A stretch of 55,563 nucleotides of DNA, taken from the NCBI GenBank assembly GCA_937952975.1, contig CALFXX010000061.1, forward strand, positions 1 through 55,563, written 5' to 3'. This DNA is from an uncultured Alcaligenaceae bacterium. Its GTDB lineage: Bacteria > Pseudomonadota > Gammaproteobacteria > Burkholderiales > Burkholderiaceae_B. This document shows, piece after piece, positions 16,460 through 24,992 of this stretch. Under the pieces are notes generated by a model that did no database searches, had not been told where the DNA came from, and was given only the letters and a program-made list of their open reading frames with translations. The translations under genes and the position numbers were made by a program. Positions within the stretch are counted from its first letter, which is position 1. Each line of letters begins with the position of its first letter.

Positions 16460-16528
16460 TAATTGCACTTTTGATATTCATTTTGCATTCGGGTCAAACA
16501 GTACGTTAATCAACAAAGGTCATTCATC

Positions 16529-16888
16529 ATGAAACTGGTCATGAAAAAAGTTTTCACAAAAGCTGCAGTCATTTCTGCGTTGACACTTGGCGCAATCACG
16601 GTTGCCCACGCGGGCGCTTGGGCTGATTTTCATCTGCATAACGGTAGCAGCCACAGCATCATTATGTTTCAAACCAAGGAAGGTGGTTCTTGGGGTAAGA
16701 ACTGGCTTGGCAGAGGTGACAAGATCAAACCGGGTGAAGTGTATGACATGCACTTTGGCCATAACGAAGGCCCATGCACCATTCAGTTTCACGTTGAGGC
16801 GGATGATGGCTTCAAGTACGACTATGAGGCTGACTTCTGTAAGGCTACCAACCTCTACATCACCGATTCGACAGTGAAGTACGACTAA
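16529..16888 (+). CDS. Small secreted protein of unknown function
   Basis: A 119-residue exported protein. Residues 1-28 form a Sec signal peptide with Lys-rich start and cleavage near VAHA-GAW. The mature part is about 90 residues, with two Cys (PCTIQ and DFCKA) that could form a disulfide, and is rich in Gly, His, Asp and aromatic residues (FHLHNGSSHS, GGSWGKNW, YDMHFGHNEG), suggesting a small beta-sandwich. I do not recognise a family. ATG 16529 is taken because an AAAGG lies 9 bases upstream; ATG 16541 is also possible. Followed after 38 bases by the Tudor-like protein gene on the same strand. Confidence 0.82.
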   Translation: MKLVMKKVFTKAAVISALTLGAITVAHAGAWADFHLHNGSSHSIIMFQTKEGGSWGKNWLGRGDKIKPGEVYDMHFGHNEGPCTIQFHVEADDGFKYDYEADFCKATNLYITDSTVKYD

Positions 16889-16926
16889 GAATCATCAAGA
16901 CACCAAGTTTATCAAGGAGATCAGCG

Positions 16927-17817
16927 ATGCGATTGCTGCTAAACCTCGTGTTTATTGCGTTTGTGTCGTTGTTCTCAATTGGTGTGTTTGCGCAGGTTCC
17001 AGCTGACGCGGTGAAATTAGGGACATCGACAGCGACGCCATTAGAACCCTCCTACGATGTGATGTACTCACCTGCATTGACTAAAAACGGTGATCAGGTC
17101 AACGTAAAAGTGTTTGGTACGTTTGCTAAGACAGATGATTTTGGTATTCGGTCGATGCTGTCTGAAATTCAATTCGACTGTAAAGCGAGTCAATTCAGTT
17201 TTGTGAAAATGACGGCGTATGAAGCTCCGAACTTAAGTGGTAAGGGTAAGGAGTTTCCTCCTGAACTGTATAAAGATTTTCAAAAGCTCAATGTAGAGAG
17301 CGCCGATCAAAGTATGTCGGCGGGTTCGCTCCCGTTCTCGATGGTGGCCAAGCTTAAGTCGGCAGTGTGCGGTGACTCTGTGAGCTCGGCAGCGACAACC
17401 GCTGCAACCTCATCCGCGAGCACGCCAGTCTTGAAGTCTGCGACGGTGACTGCCCCCGAAACCACGACCTCAGCCACTGCCACAGCACCTGTTAAGAGCG
17501 TTTCTTCGTTATGCACAGTGGGTGTAAAGAGCAGGTTTTTCTGGCCGAATGATAAAAAATGGTACGCAGGCACTGTGATTGATGTGCGGCCCGATGCGTG
17601 TCTTGTTCATTACGACGGCTACGGTAACGAAGATAATGGCTGGGTCAAGCCAGAGCATATGCGACTGCTAGTGCTTTGGAAGGATGGTAAAAAATACCCA
17701 GCTGTGGTGTTAAGAAAACAAAGCGACAAAAAATATCTGGTCAAATATGAAGGTTACGACGACTCTAGTAATGAAACCGTCGATCTTGCCCAGCTTTCAA
17801 TCAGACCTTCTAATTGA
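16927..17817 (+). CDS. Exported protein: surface-adhesin-E-like N-terminus plus two Tudor-like repeats
   Basis: A 296-residue secreted protein with a strong ribosome site (AAGGAG). Residues 1-22 are a signal peptide ending in VFA. Residues about 25-150 (DVMYSPALTKNGDQVNVKVF, then EIQFDCKASQFSFVKMTAY and the final LKSAVCG) resemble the surface-adhesin E-type domain found in many betaproteobacterial lipoproteins and secreted proteins, with two Cys likely bridged. A Thr/Ala/Ser linker (about 150-190) follows. Residues about 198-245 and 246-292 form two Tudor/Agenet-like barrels: KKWYAGTVIDVRPDACLVHY-DGYG and KKYPAVVLRKQSDKKYLVKY-EGYD. Such barrels bind modified peptides or nucleic acid in eukaryotes; in the periplasm the ligand is unknown. 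Confidence 0.85.
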   Translation: MRLLLNLVFIAFVSLFSIGVFAQVPADAVKLGTSTATPLEPSYDVMYSPALTKNGDQVNVKVFGTFAKTDDFGIRSMLSEIQFDCKASQFSFVKMTAYEAPNLSGKGKEFPPELYKDFQKLNVESADQSMSAGSLPFSMVAKLKSAVCGDSVSSAATTAATSSASTPVLKSATVTAPETTTSATATAPVKSVSSLCTVGVKSRFFWPNDKKWYAGTVIDVRPDACLVHYDGYGNEDNGWVKPEHMRLLVLWKDGKKYPAVVLRKQSDKKYLVKYEGYDDSSNETVDLAQLSIRPSN

Positions 17818-17855
17818 ACGACACAAAGTTAAGCCTCACCACGTCGGCTCTTCAC

Positions 17856-19055
17856 TTAGGTAATCGTAGCCAGGGTCTTGGCGATCACCGTGCGCTGTGC
17901 GTGACTGCCCCCCACCGTGACCGAGTGTGTTAAGCACTCAGTCAACACGTTGCGCGCTGTGCCAATATCGCCCGCAAGCCACGATGCTAAGCCTTCAACC
18001 CAGGCTAAGGCACTTGGGGCGCCGCCGTGGCCTGCGTCAGCGTATTTTTGCAAACGTGCGCGGCAGGCGTTTAAGGCATCGATCTTCCTTGTGCCGGCCG
18101 CTAGCATGGCCAAATGAATTTCTGCAAAAACATTGCCCCCATTTGGAAACTTGTCTTGCGCAAATTTTTCTGCTGTGCTCCAGCTTAAGTTGGTAAGACC
18201 TAACAGCTTCAAACGCCATAATAAAGACGTGGTATCTGTCATGCCCACTAAGCCCGGAGCATGGGCAAGGTGCGGTTCGATGATCGTGAGTAATCGATTC
18301 ACGGCTGCTGCTGTTTGACCTAATTCAAGTTCGCAAAGTGCCGTGTGCCAATGTATATGACCAAAAAGTATGGCGGTATCAGGGTAAAGACTGAGCCATT
18401 TATCCGAAAAATCCATCGCGCGTTCGGGCTCGTTCAGCTCAAACCTTGCATGCATCATGACGTGAGCGGCATTACCATTTGCAGGTCGCAGTTCTAGGCT
18501 GCGCGAGACGAAAGGCAGGCCAGCCTCAGGTTGATTCGATTCAATCAGCACCCAACCGCGATGGCTGAGTAGCCATGGATGATCAGCAGGATAAGAAGGA
18601 ACGAGTTTTTGTACCAAATCGAAACGCTGTTGATCATGATCAGCTGCACCGCTAAAGGTAATCAAACCAAAAGCCCCTAAAGCAAGCGATACGATAAAGG
18701 CATCGCGCGGCCATTTTTCAGCGTGCGTGCGAACGCAGGCGAGGGCCGCAGTTGCGCGGCCTTCAAGTATGAGATTGATGATGCCCAAATGAGACTGCTC
18801 GCGTTCTGTCAGGGCCTTGACTAAAAGCAGCGCCTGCTTTGAGGCCTCGCGCGCCTCATTGCCGCGACCTGCCGCTTGCAAGAGCGAGGCTCGGGTGCTG
18901 TGGGCTAGTGCAAAATCAGGCGCGTGTTCAAGCGCTGAATCAAGCGCCGCAAGCGCCCCTGGCCAAGCGTGCAGTTGACAATCGACTGCATGGTCGTAAG
19001 CCTTTAGGGCTGCTTCAGACTGACACGTTACGAATTGATCAAAAGAATCTTTCAA
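17856..19055 (-). CDS. Tetratricopeptide-repeat protein (TTC38-like)
   Basis: A 399-residue cytoplasmic helical-repeat protein. TPR units are visible: ALAALDSALEHAPDFALAHS-TRASLLQAAGR, then AGLPFVSRSLELRPANGNAA, ERAMDFSDKWLSLYPDTAIL and AAAVNRLLTIIEPHL. The overall layout (long helix pairs, the WLLSHRGWVLIE and HIHWHTALCELELG segments, and a DTTSLLWRLKLLG stretch) matches the TTC38-like family found in bacteria and animals, whose function is not established. It begins 19 bases after the end of the EgtD-like gene on the same strand and is probably co-transcribed with it. No catalytic motif is seen. Confidence 0.85.
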   Translation of the reverse strand: MKDSFDQFVTCQSEAALKAYDHAVDCQLHAWPGALAALDSALEHAPDFALAHSTRASLLQAAGRGNEAREASKQALLLVKALTEREQSHLGIINLILEGRATAALACVRTHAEKWPRDAFIVSLALGAFGLITFSGAADHDQQRFDLVQKLVPSYPADHPWLLSHRGWVLIESNQPEAGLPFVSRSLELRPANGNAAHVMMHARFELNEPERAMDFSDKWLSLYPDTAILFGHIHWHTALCELELGQTAAAVNRLLTIIEPHLAHAPGLVGMTDTTSLLWRLKLLGLTNLSWSTAEKFAQDKFPNGGNVFAEIHLAMLAAGTRKIDALNACRARLQKYADAGHGGAPSALAWVEGLASWLAGDIGTARNVLTECLTHSVTVGGSHAQRTVIAKTLATIT

Positions 19056-19074
19056 AAATCACCTAATAAATTGA

Positions 19075-20025
19075 TTACTGGGCGTAAATGAGTGCAAAGT
19101 ATTGTTGCGGATCGGTCCAAAATTTTAGCGAATGAAATCCAGAGCGGTTCAGTAAATCACGAATCGAAGTAATCGAATACTTGTGAGAGTTTTCAGTGTG
19201 TATCAATTCGCCTTTCTTAAACGACCGCTGCTTGCCTTGCCATGACACGGTCGTATCCAGTTGCGCTTCAAGATAAAGCTCGACGCGTTCTTTTGAATGA
19301 TTGATTAGCACTTTATGGCAAAAATGACCGACATCAAAATTTGAACCGATCATGGCGTTTACTGAGCGAAGAATATTTAAATTAAATGCAGCGGTGATTT
19401 TCAGCGGATCGTCGTAGGCGAGCTGCAATACGTGATCTGCTTTCATGAGGTCAACCCCAATGAGCAAGCCACCGCCAAGTGCTTCACGTTTGATTTGGCT
19501 CAGCAAGGCTTGCGCTTCGTTCGGTAAAAAATTTCCGATACTTGAGCCAGGGTAAAAAAAAGTTCTTGGGGTTTGAGTGATCGTGGTGGGCAGCGTGAGC
19601 GTTCGTGAAAAATCCATTCCGATGCCGTACATGGGAATCTCAGCGTACTGGCTTTGTAACTTTTCTAGTGCCTCTTTCAGGTAGTCAACTGAAAAGTCGA
19701 CCGCCACGTACGATGAGGGTTTAATCGATTCAAAGAGTCGAGCTGCCTTCTTACAATCGCCTGCGCCTAGATCAATCAATACAGGATTCAGACCTACGGC
19801 CGCCGCAATCTCATTTTTATAGTGCGCCAGCAAACCTGTTTCGACCGCGGTTGGATAGTATTCTGGCAAAAATGTGATGGCGGTAAAAAGATGGGCGCCG
19901 AGCTGGTCGTATAGAAACTTTGGCGAGATGGACGCAGCCTCGGCCAATAACCCTTCTTCAATCTCAGAAACTAGGCTTGAAGCGTGGCTGACCTGGTCGC
20001 TCTCAAGAAAGGTGGGTTTTTGCAT
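19075..20025 (-). CDS. egtD: EgtD-like L-histidine N-alpha-methyltransferase
   Basis: A 316-residue cytoplasmic SAM-dependent methyltransferase of the EgtD (DUF2260) family, which trimethylates histidine to hercynine in ergothioneine synthesis. Family pattern: SPKFLYDQLGAHLFTAIT, LPEYYPTAVETGLL, the SAM-binding LIDLGAGDCKKAARL, then VAVDFSVDYL, FFYPGSSIGNF and GVDLMKADHVLQLAYDD. The C-terminal segment (ELIHTENSHKYSI, then FWTDPQQYFALIYAQ) is complete. No EgtB sulfoxide synthase lies in the window; instead the downstream co-directional gene encodes a TPR protein. The true substrate could be histidine or another amino acid. Upstream, the promoter region is shared with the divergent ygiQ. Confidence 0.88.
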   Translation of the reverse strand: MQKPTFLESDQVSHASSLVSEIEEGLLAEAASISPKFLYDQLGAHLFTAITFLPEYYPTAVETGLLAHYKNEIAAAVGLNPVLIDLGAGDCKKAARLFESIKPSSYVAVDFSVDYLKEALEKLQSQYAEIPMYGIGMDFSRTLTLPTTITQTPRTFFYPGSSIGNFLPNEAQALLSQIKREALGGGLLIGVDLMKADHVLQLAYDDPLKITAAFNLNILRSVNAMIGSNFDVGHFCHKVLINHSKERVELYLEAQLDTTVSWQGKQRSFKKGELIHTENSHKYSITSIRDLLNRSGFHSLKFWTDPQQYFALIYAQ

Positions 20026-20191
20026 GACGGGTATCTGACCGCGGGGAGGTAAAGCGGTCTATATAACATGAGATAACGAACGACAGGGCGATATTGCACC
20101 TCTAGGACGCTTGATATCGGCGTTTGACCGCACGGTCTACAAGGGCTAAGAGCCTAAGCCAGCCTACATTGCGTACAATTGCGTCGACTGA

Positions 20192-22639
20192 ATGACCGAT
20201 ATGACCACCTACACCGACGTTTCTCTCTTCCCTCGTAACGCTAAGCCCCTGAGCAGCTATCGCAAGTTCTGGGCGGCGCGTTTTGGCGTGGCTCCCTTTT
20301 TGCCGATGAGTCGCGACGAGATGACTCAGCTCGGCTGGGACAGCTGTGACATCATCATTGTCACGGGTGACGCCTATGTGGATCACCCCAGCTTCGGTAT
20401 GGCCGTGATCGGGCGAATGCTTGAAAACCAAGGGTTTCGTGTTGGCATCATCGCACAGCCTGATTGGCAAAGTGCCGAGCCCTTTAAAGCCTTAGGGCAG
20501 CCAAATCTCTTTTTCGGTGTCACCGCTGGCAACATGGATTCAATGATCAACCGTTACACGGCTGATCGCAAGATACGAAGCGATGATGCGTACACGGCCG
20601 GTGACATTGGTGGCAAGCGCCCAGATCGTGCCGCAATTGTGTACACACAGCGGTGTAAAGAGGCCTATAAAGAGACACCGGTGATCTTAGGTGGTATTGA
20701 AGGCTCGTTGCGGCGTATCGCACACTACGACTATTGGTCTGACAAGGTTCGCCGCTCGGTCGTGATCGATAGTAAGTGCGATTTGCTGTTGTATGGCAAT
20801 GCTGAACGCGCAGTGGTTGAAATTGCACATCGTCTTGCTGCCAAAGAGCCGATCGCCCAAATGACTGATATTCGTGGCACGGCCTTTATGCGCCGCGAAA
20901 CTCCTGAGGGCTGGTTTGCAATTGATTCGACAAGTATCGATGCACCCGGTCGAGTCGAGGCGCACGTCAATCCTTACTTAATGATCAGTGAGCAGGCGCT
21001 TGAGCAGGGCGAAAGCTGTGCCCGTAATGACGAGGCCCGCGAAGTGGCTGATGCGGCAAATGCAAAAAGTGCGAAGGCATTAGGCGTTCAAGCAACAAGT
21101 GCTCAGGCAGTCATCGCAAAGGCGCAAGAGGGTGCTAAAGCCGTAGGTCACGGCAAGCCCGATAGCCCGAAGGGCAATGCGAAAAAATTAAATTTAGCAA
21201 GCAACGAAGCGCCACTCGTGTTTGCGCCGAACCCCGCCCTGCCAACGACTAAAGGCAAGCTCAAGGTGCCGCCGCGTGATCGCAGCGTGATCCGCTTACC
21301 CTCTTACGAACAAGTGAAGTCTGATCCGGTTTTATATGCGCACGCCAATCGTGTGCTGCATCTTGAAACCAATCCTGGAAACGCGCGAGCTCTCGTGCAA
21401 GCGCATGGAGAGGGCCGCACAGCCCGCGATGTCTGGATCAATCCACCACCCATTCCGCTGACAACGGCTGAAATGGACCTGGTGTTTGATTTGCCCTATG
21501 CTCGAAGCCCTCATCCTGTATATGCGGATGAAAACGGTGGCCATGATGGCGCGACCAAGATCCCCGCCTGGGAGATGATTCGGTTTAGCGTCAACATTAT
21601 GCGCGGCTGTTTTGGTGGTTGCACCTTTTGTTCAATCACTGAGCACGAAGGCCGAATTATTCAAAGCCGCAGCGAAGACTCTGTGATTCGCGAGATTGAA
21701 GATATCCGCGACAAGGTGCCTGGCTTTACCGGCGTGATTTCAGATTTGGGTGGACCAACTGCCAATATGTACCGTATTGGTTGCAAAAGCCCAGAAATTG
21801 AATCGGCCTGTCGCAAGCCGAGCTGTGTGTACCCTGATGTTTGTCAAAATTTAAATACTGATCACAGTTCGTTGATTCATATGTATCGACGCGCTCGCGC
21901 TTTAAAAGGCGTGAAGAAAATCTTGATCGGTTCGGGCTTGCGGTATGACTTAGCGGTGAAATCGCCCGAGTACATCCGAGAGCTCGTTACGCATCACGTT
22001 GGTGGCTATTTAAAAATTGCACCCGAGCATACTGAGATGGGGCCTTTGTCTAAGATGATGAAGCCCGGTATCGGCAGCTACGACAAGTTCAAACAAATGT
22101 TTGATCGGTTTAGCGCAGAAGCGGGCAAGAAGCAATTTTTGGTGCCGTACTTTATTGCCGCACATCCCGGTACCAGCGATCAAGACATGATGCATCTTGC
22201 GATGTGGCTCAAGAGCCATGGCTTTCGTGCCGATCAAGTGCAAACCTTTTATCCTAGCCCAATGGCGACCGCAACCGCGATGTATCACTCGGGGCGTAAT
22301 CCCTTAGGGCGAATCACTCGCACAAGCGAAACGGTTGATATCGTGCGTGGTGATCGCCGTCGGCGCTTGCACAAGGCTTTCTTGCGGTATCACGACCCCA
22401 ATAACTGGCCTTTGCTTCGCGAGGCGCTGATGGCAATGGGCCGAGCAGATCTGATCGGCAACGGCAAAAAACATCTGATCCCGTTTCATCAGCCCAGAAC
22501 GGATGGCAGCTATACCAGTGCGCGCCGTAAAAACAGTACCGAATCTACCGTACGACGGCCGGTGATCCAAGGTCGAGTCTTGACGCAACACACAGGTTTA
22601 CCACCGCGCGGTAAGCCGACCGCCTTTAAGAAAAAGTAG
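20192..22639 (+). CDS. ygiQ: YgiQ-family radical SAM protein
   Basis: An 815-residue radical SAM enzyme of the UPF0313/YgiQ family, reaction unknown. The N-terminal domain carries PRNAKPLSSYRKFWAARFG and ILGGIEGSLRRIAHYDYW, both family signatures. The [4Fe-4S] motif is CFGGCTFC at about residues 473-480, followed by SITEHEGR and a second Cys-rich patch (GCKSPEIESACRKPSCVYPDVC). The C-terminal DUF3362-like part has NPLGRITRTSETVDIVRG and RRRLHKAFLRYHDP. It is longer than the roughly 740-residue E. coli protein because of an Ala/Lys-rich insert near residues 275-365. ATG 20192 or ATG 20201 may be the start. Convergent with the next gene, 6 bases apart. Confidence 0.95.
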   Translation: MTDMTTYTDVSLFPRNAKPLSSYRKFWAARFGVAPFLPMSRDEMTQLGWDSCDIIIVTGDAYVDHPSFGMAVIGRMLENQGFRVGIIAQPDWQSAEPFKALGQPNLFFGVTAGNMDSMINRYTADRKIRSDDAYTAGDIGGKRPDRAAIVYTQRCKEAYKETPVILGGIEGSLRRIAHYDYWSDKVRRSVVIDSKCDLLLYGNAERAVVEIAHRLAAKEPIAQMTDIRGTAFMRRETPEGWFAIDSTSIDAPGRVEAHVNPYLMISEQALEQGESCARNDEAREVADAANAKSAKALGVQATSAQAVIAKAQEGAKAVGHGKPDSPKGNAKKLNLASNEAPLVFAPNPALPTTKGKLKVPPRDRSVIRLPSYEQVKSDPVLYAHANRVLHLETNPGNARALVQAHGEGRTARDVWINPPPIPLTTAEMDLVFDLPYARSPHPVYADENGGHDGATKIPAWEMIRFSVNIMRGCFGGCTFCSITEHEGRIIQSRSEDSVIREIEDIRDKVPGFTGVISDLGGPTANMYRIGCKSPEIESACRKPSCVYPDVCQNLNTDHSSLIHMYRRARALKGVKKILIGSGLRYDLAVKSPEYIRELVTHHVGGYLKIAPEHTEMGPLSKMMKPGIGSYDKFKQMFDRFSAEAGKKQFLVPYFIAAHPGTSDQDMMHLAMWLKSHGFRADQVQTFYPSPMATATAMYHSGRNPLGRITRTSETVDIVRGDRRRRLHKAFLRYHDPNNWPLLREALMAMGRADLIGNGKKHLIPFHQPRTDGSYTSARRKNSTESTVRRPVIQGRVLTQHTGLPPRGKPTAFKKK

Positions 22640-22645
22640 AGTTGC

Positions 22646-23734
22646 CTAAACACTATAGCGTTTGATAATTTCTGGATCTGGGTCGCGCCCCAGACCAGGC
22701 CCTGTTGGTACGGCGATGTAGCCATCCTTTACCTCAATGGCGTCTCCAAGCGGATTGGCACCCAAGTCGGCAAACGAGTATTCAATCATCGGCGTATGCG
22801 CGAGCGATGCAGCAATATGAACGCTGGCCAGTAATCCTGGGCCAAAGTAAGGGCAATGCGGTGTCATGACAACCTTGTGTTGTTGCGCAAGTGCCGCGAT
22901 TTCTATCATCGGCGAGATTCCGCCAATTTTTGTCACGCTCGGCTGAGCGATATCCACGGCTCCGGCTTTAAACATTTGCTCAAAGTTTTTCACGCTCATG
23001 GCGTTTTCGCCCGCAGCGATTTTTAAACCGCTCTGTGCTCTGACCTGGGCAAGGCTCTCAAAATCTTCTGGTGGCCAGATGGGCTCTTCGAACCAGCTCA
23101 GATTGTAGGGGCGCACCGAATCAGCAATGGCTAAGGCTTCTTTCACAGACCAAGGGCAATTGACGTCCATCATCAGGTCAATGTTTGGGCCAATCGCGTC
23201 GCGCGCTGCCTTGACTTGTGCTGCGCCAAGCTCATGAAGCTTGACTGCCTGATAGCCACGCTCAACGACACGCGCGCTGTTTTCAGCGACTAAGCCAGGA
23301 TCTGTATAGCGCATCAAACTTGCGTAGCAGGGCAGGCGGGTGGCTTTAGCGCCTCCCAGTAGGGCCGATACGGGCTTACCTGCAGCTTTGCCTGCAATAT
23401 CCCAAAGCGCGATATCCAACCCTGAGAGTGCGAACACCATCGGACCAGTGCGCCCAACGATGTGCAGCTTCCTGTTGAGGTCTTCCATCAAGGCAGGGAT
23501 ATTCGTCTCGTCACGCCCCAGCGCAAGGGGGGCCACCATCGAGTGGATGGCCGCTCGCGTGGCGGGCCAGATGCCAAAGCCAAAAGCCTCACCCCAGCCA
23601 ACGATGCCTGCGTCGGTCTCAACTCGAACCAGCAGGATCTCCATCGAACGGTCTAACCCGGCAAATTTAGGACGAGGCCCGTAGATTTCAAACGGGAGGC
23701 TTAACGCAAAGGTGTCGACTGCGCGGATTGTCAT
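22646..23734 (-). CDS. Mandelate racemase/muconate lactonizing enzyme family protein
   Basis: A 362-residue enolase-superfamily enzyme that should remove the alpha-proton of a carboxylate bound to Mg2+. The capping domain is residues 1-125; the barrel holds the K165-L-H167 catalytic strand, metal ligands D190 (MMDVNC), E216 (WFEEP) and E243 (AAGENA), and H293 (TPHCPYFGPG). The position that holds Asp of the His-Asp dyad in mandelate racemase reads QPS (Ser266), so the chemistry may differ. The gene is immediately followed on the same strand, 15 bases upstream in coordinates of its start, by a Bug-protein gene, so it is the second gene of a binding-protein/enzyme pair. The substrate is probably an acid sugar or hydroxyacid. 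Confidence 0.92.
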   Translation of the reverse strand: MTIRAVDTFALSLPFEIYGPRPKFAGLDRSMEILLVRVETDAGIVGWGEAFGFGIWPATRAAIHSMVAPLALGRDETNIPALMEDLNRKLHIVGRTGPMVFALSGLDIALWDIAGKAAGKPVSALLGGAKATRLPCYASLMRYTDPGLVAENSARVVERGYQAVKLHELGAAQVKAARDAIGPNIDLMMDVNCPWSVKEALAIADSVRPYNLSWFEEPIWPPEDFESLAQVRAQSGLKIAAGENAMSVKNFEQMFKAGAVDIAQPSVTKIGGISPMIEIAALAQQHKVVMTPHCPYFGPGLLASVHIAASLAHTPMIEYSFADLGANPLGDAIEVKDGYIAVPTGPGLGRDPDPEIIKRYSV

Positions 23735-23749
23735 ACGGTTTTCTCTTGT

Positions 23750-24739
23750 CTATTCAACTTTGATATTGGCGTCTTTGATCACTTTCGCCCATTTGGCGAT
23801 CTCAGCAGGGATCCAGGTTGCAAAGTCGGCCGGCGAGCCACCCACCGTGACAAATCCCTGTTGCTTGAGCTTGGTTTGAAGCTCTGAGGTTTTTAACGCT
23901 CGATTGACGGCGGTATTCACACGCTTCACATAATCGTCGGGCGTCCCCAACGGGGCAATCAAGCCGTTGATCGTACTCGCATCGACATTGGGCAAGCCAC
24001 CTTGGGCAAACGTTGCAATATCTGGAAAGAGGTCACTACGCTCTTGACTGGTGATTGCCAAGGCACGAACGCGGCCCGCATCTAGCATGGCTTTTGAGCC
24101 TGTCTGTGTTGAAAACATTGCTGTGGTTTGCCCACCCACAAGCTGCGTAATGGCCTCGCTTGCGCCCTTGAAAGGGATATTTAGCATTTGAATATCAGCT
24201 TGAACTTTAAACTGCTCTGCGGCCAAATGCGCGCCCGTCCCCTGACCCGCAGAGCCAAAAGTGATTTTGCCTGCATTTACTTTTGCATAGGTCACAAATT
24301 CTTGTACTGTCTTTGCTGGCAGCGAGGGGTTCACCAACAAGACCAAAGGCGAGGTTGCAATAAAGACGATGGGGGTGAAGTCTTTGAGCGTGTCGTAGGG
24401 CAATTTCGCGAGCAAACTTGGGTTGGTGATAAAGGCGGCATCAATCATGCCAATCGTTAAGCCGTCTGGCTCTGCCTTAGCCACAGCAAGCGTGCCAATC
24501 GTACTGCCCGCACCGGCACGATTTTCAACCACAGTTTGTTGACCGAATTCGTCGCCTACGTATGGTGCAATCAAACGCGCCAGTGCGTCTGTTGCCCCGC
24601 CCGGCCCATAGGGTACGATGATCCGAATGGATTTTGTGATCGCTGTTTGAGCGGAGAGCTCTGGCGCGAAAAGCAGCATGAGTGGTGCGACGCACTGCAG
24701 CAATTTAGAACGCCAGCGTTGTTTAATTGGATGTTTCAA
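23750..24739 (-). CDS. Bug-family binding protein
   Basis: A 329-residue periplasmic Bug/TctC-type protein, with a signal peptide of about 31 residues (MKHPIKQRWRSKLLQ... LSAQ). Hallmarks: IRIIVPYGPGGATDALAR, ENRAGAGSTIGTLA, LPYDTLKDFTPIVFI, AAEQFKVQADIQMLNIPFKG and GLPNVDAST. It shares an operon with the enolase-superfamily gene that starts only 15 bases after its stop, which suggests the bound ligand is that enzyme's substrate or product. A possible promoter lies just upstream (24780-24806). The divergent upstream gene encodes an exported hydrolase. Confidence 0.93.
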   Translation of the reverse strand: MKHPIKQRWRSKLLQCVAPLMLLFAPELSAQTAITKSIRIIVPYGPGGATDALARLIAPYVGDEFGQQTVVENRAGAGSTIGTLAVAKAEPDGLTIGMIDAAFITNPSLLAKLPYDTLKDFTPIVFIATSPLVLLVNPSLPAKTVQEFVTYAKVNAGKITFGSAGQGTGAHLAAEQFKVQADIQMLNIPFKGASEAITQLVGGQTTAMFSTQTGSKAMLDAGRVRALAITSQERSDLFPDIATFAQGGLPNVDASTINGLIAPLGTPDDYVKRVNTAVNRALKTSELQTKLKQQGFVTVGGSPADFATWIPAEIAKWAKVIKDANIKVE

Positions 24740-24779
24740 GGTAGTGTCTCCGAGGCGACATCGTTATGTTTTTTGGTAT

Positions 24780-24806
24780 AGCATAACCGCGAACGCCCAG
24801 AGTCAA
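24780..24806 (-). promoter_or_regulatory. Putative promoter of the Bug / enolase-superfamily operon
   Basis: On the minus strand TTGACT (24806-24801) and TATGCT (24785-24780) are separated by 15 bases, shorter than the ideal 17, ending 41 bases before the ATG at 24739. The -10 overlaps an imperfect dyad, GTTATG at 24763-24768 with CATAAC at 24782-24787, which could be an operator. The same TATGCTAT core occurs upstream of the Bug gene starting at 2326. Confidence 0.35.
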
Positions 24807-24919
24807 ACGAAAGAGACGCAATTTAGAGTTGGTCGATCTCAACGCTGAACCGCGCGATGCATTAATGCGAAACTGCACGCGTCAGTTGTGTGTTGAACGT
24901 TTTGGAAATTCAGATTGCA

Positions 24920-24934
24920 AAGCACCTGGTGCTT
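24920..24934. promoter_or_regulatory. 15-base palindrome upstream of the exported hydrolase gene
   Basis: AAGCACC-T-GGTGCTT is a perfect 7-base inverted repeat around one base, ending 58 bases before the ATG at 24993. Size and symmetry fit an operator for a dimeric repressor; which regulator is unknown. Confidence 0.4.
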
Positions 24935-24992
24935 AAGATGTGTATCTTGGCTCGCTTGTGCGAGGTTGTAGTTAGGTCAGAGGAGATTAAAA

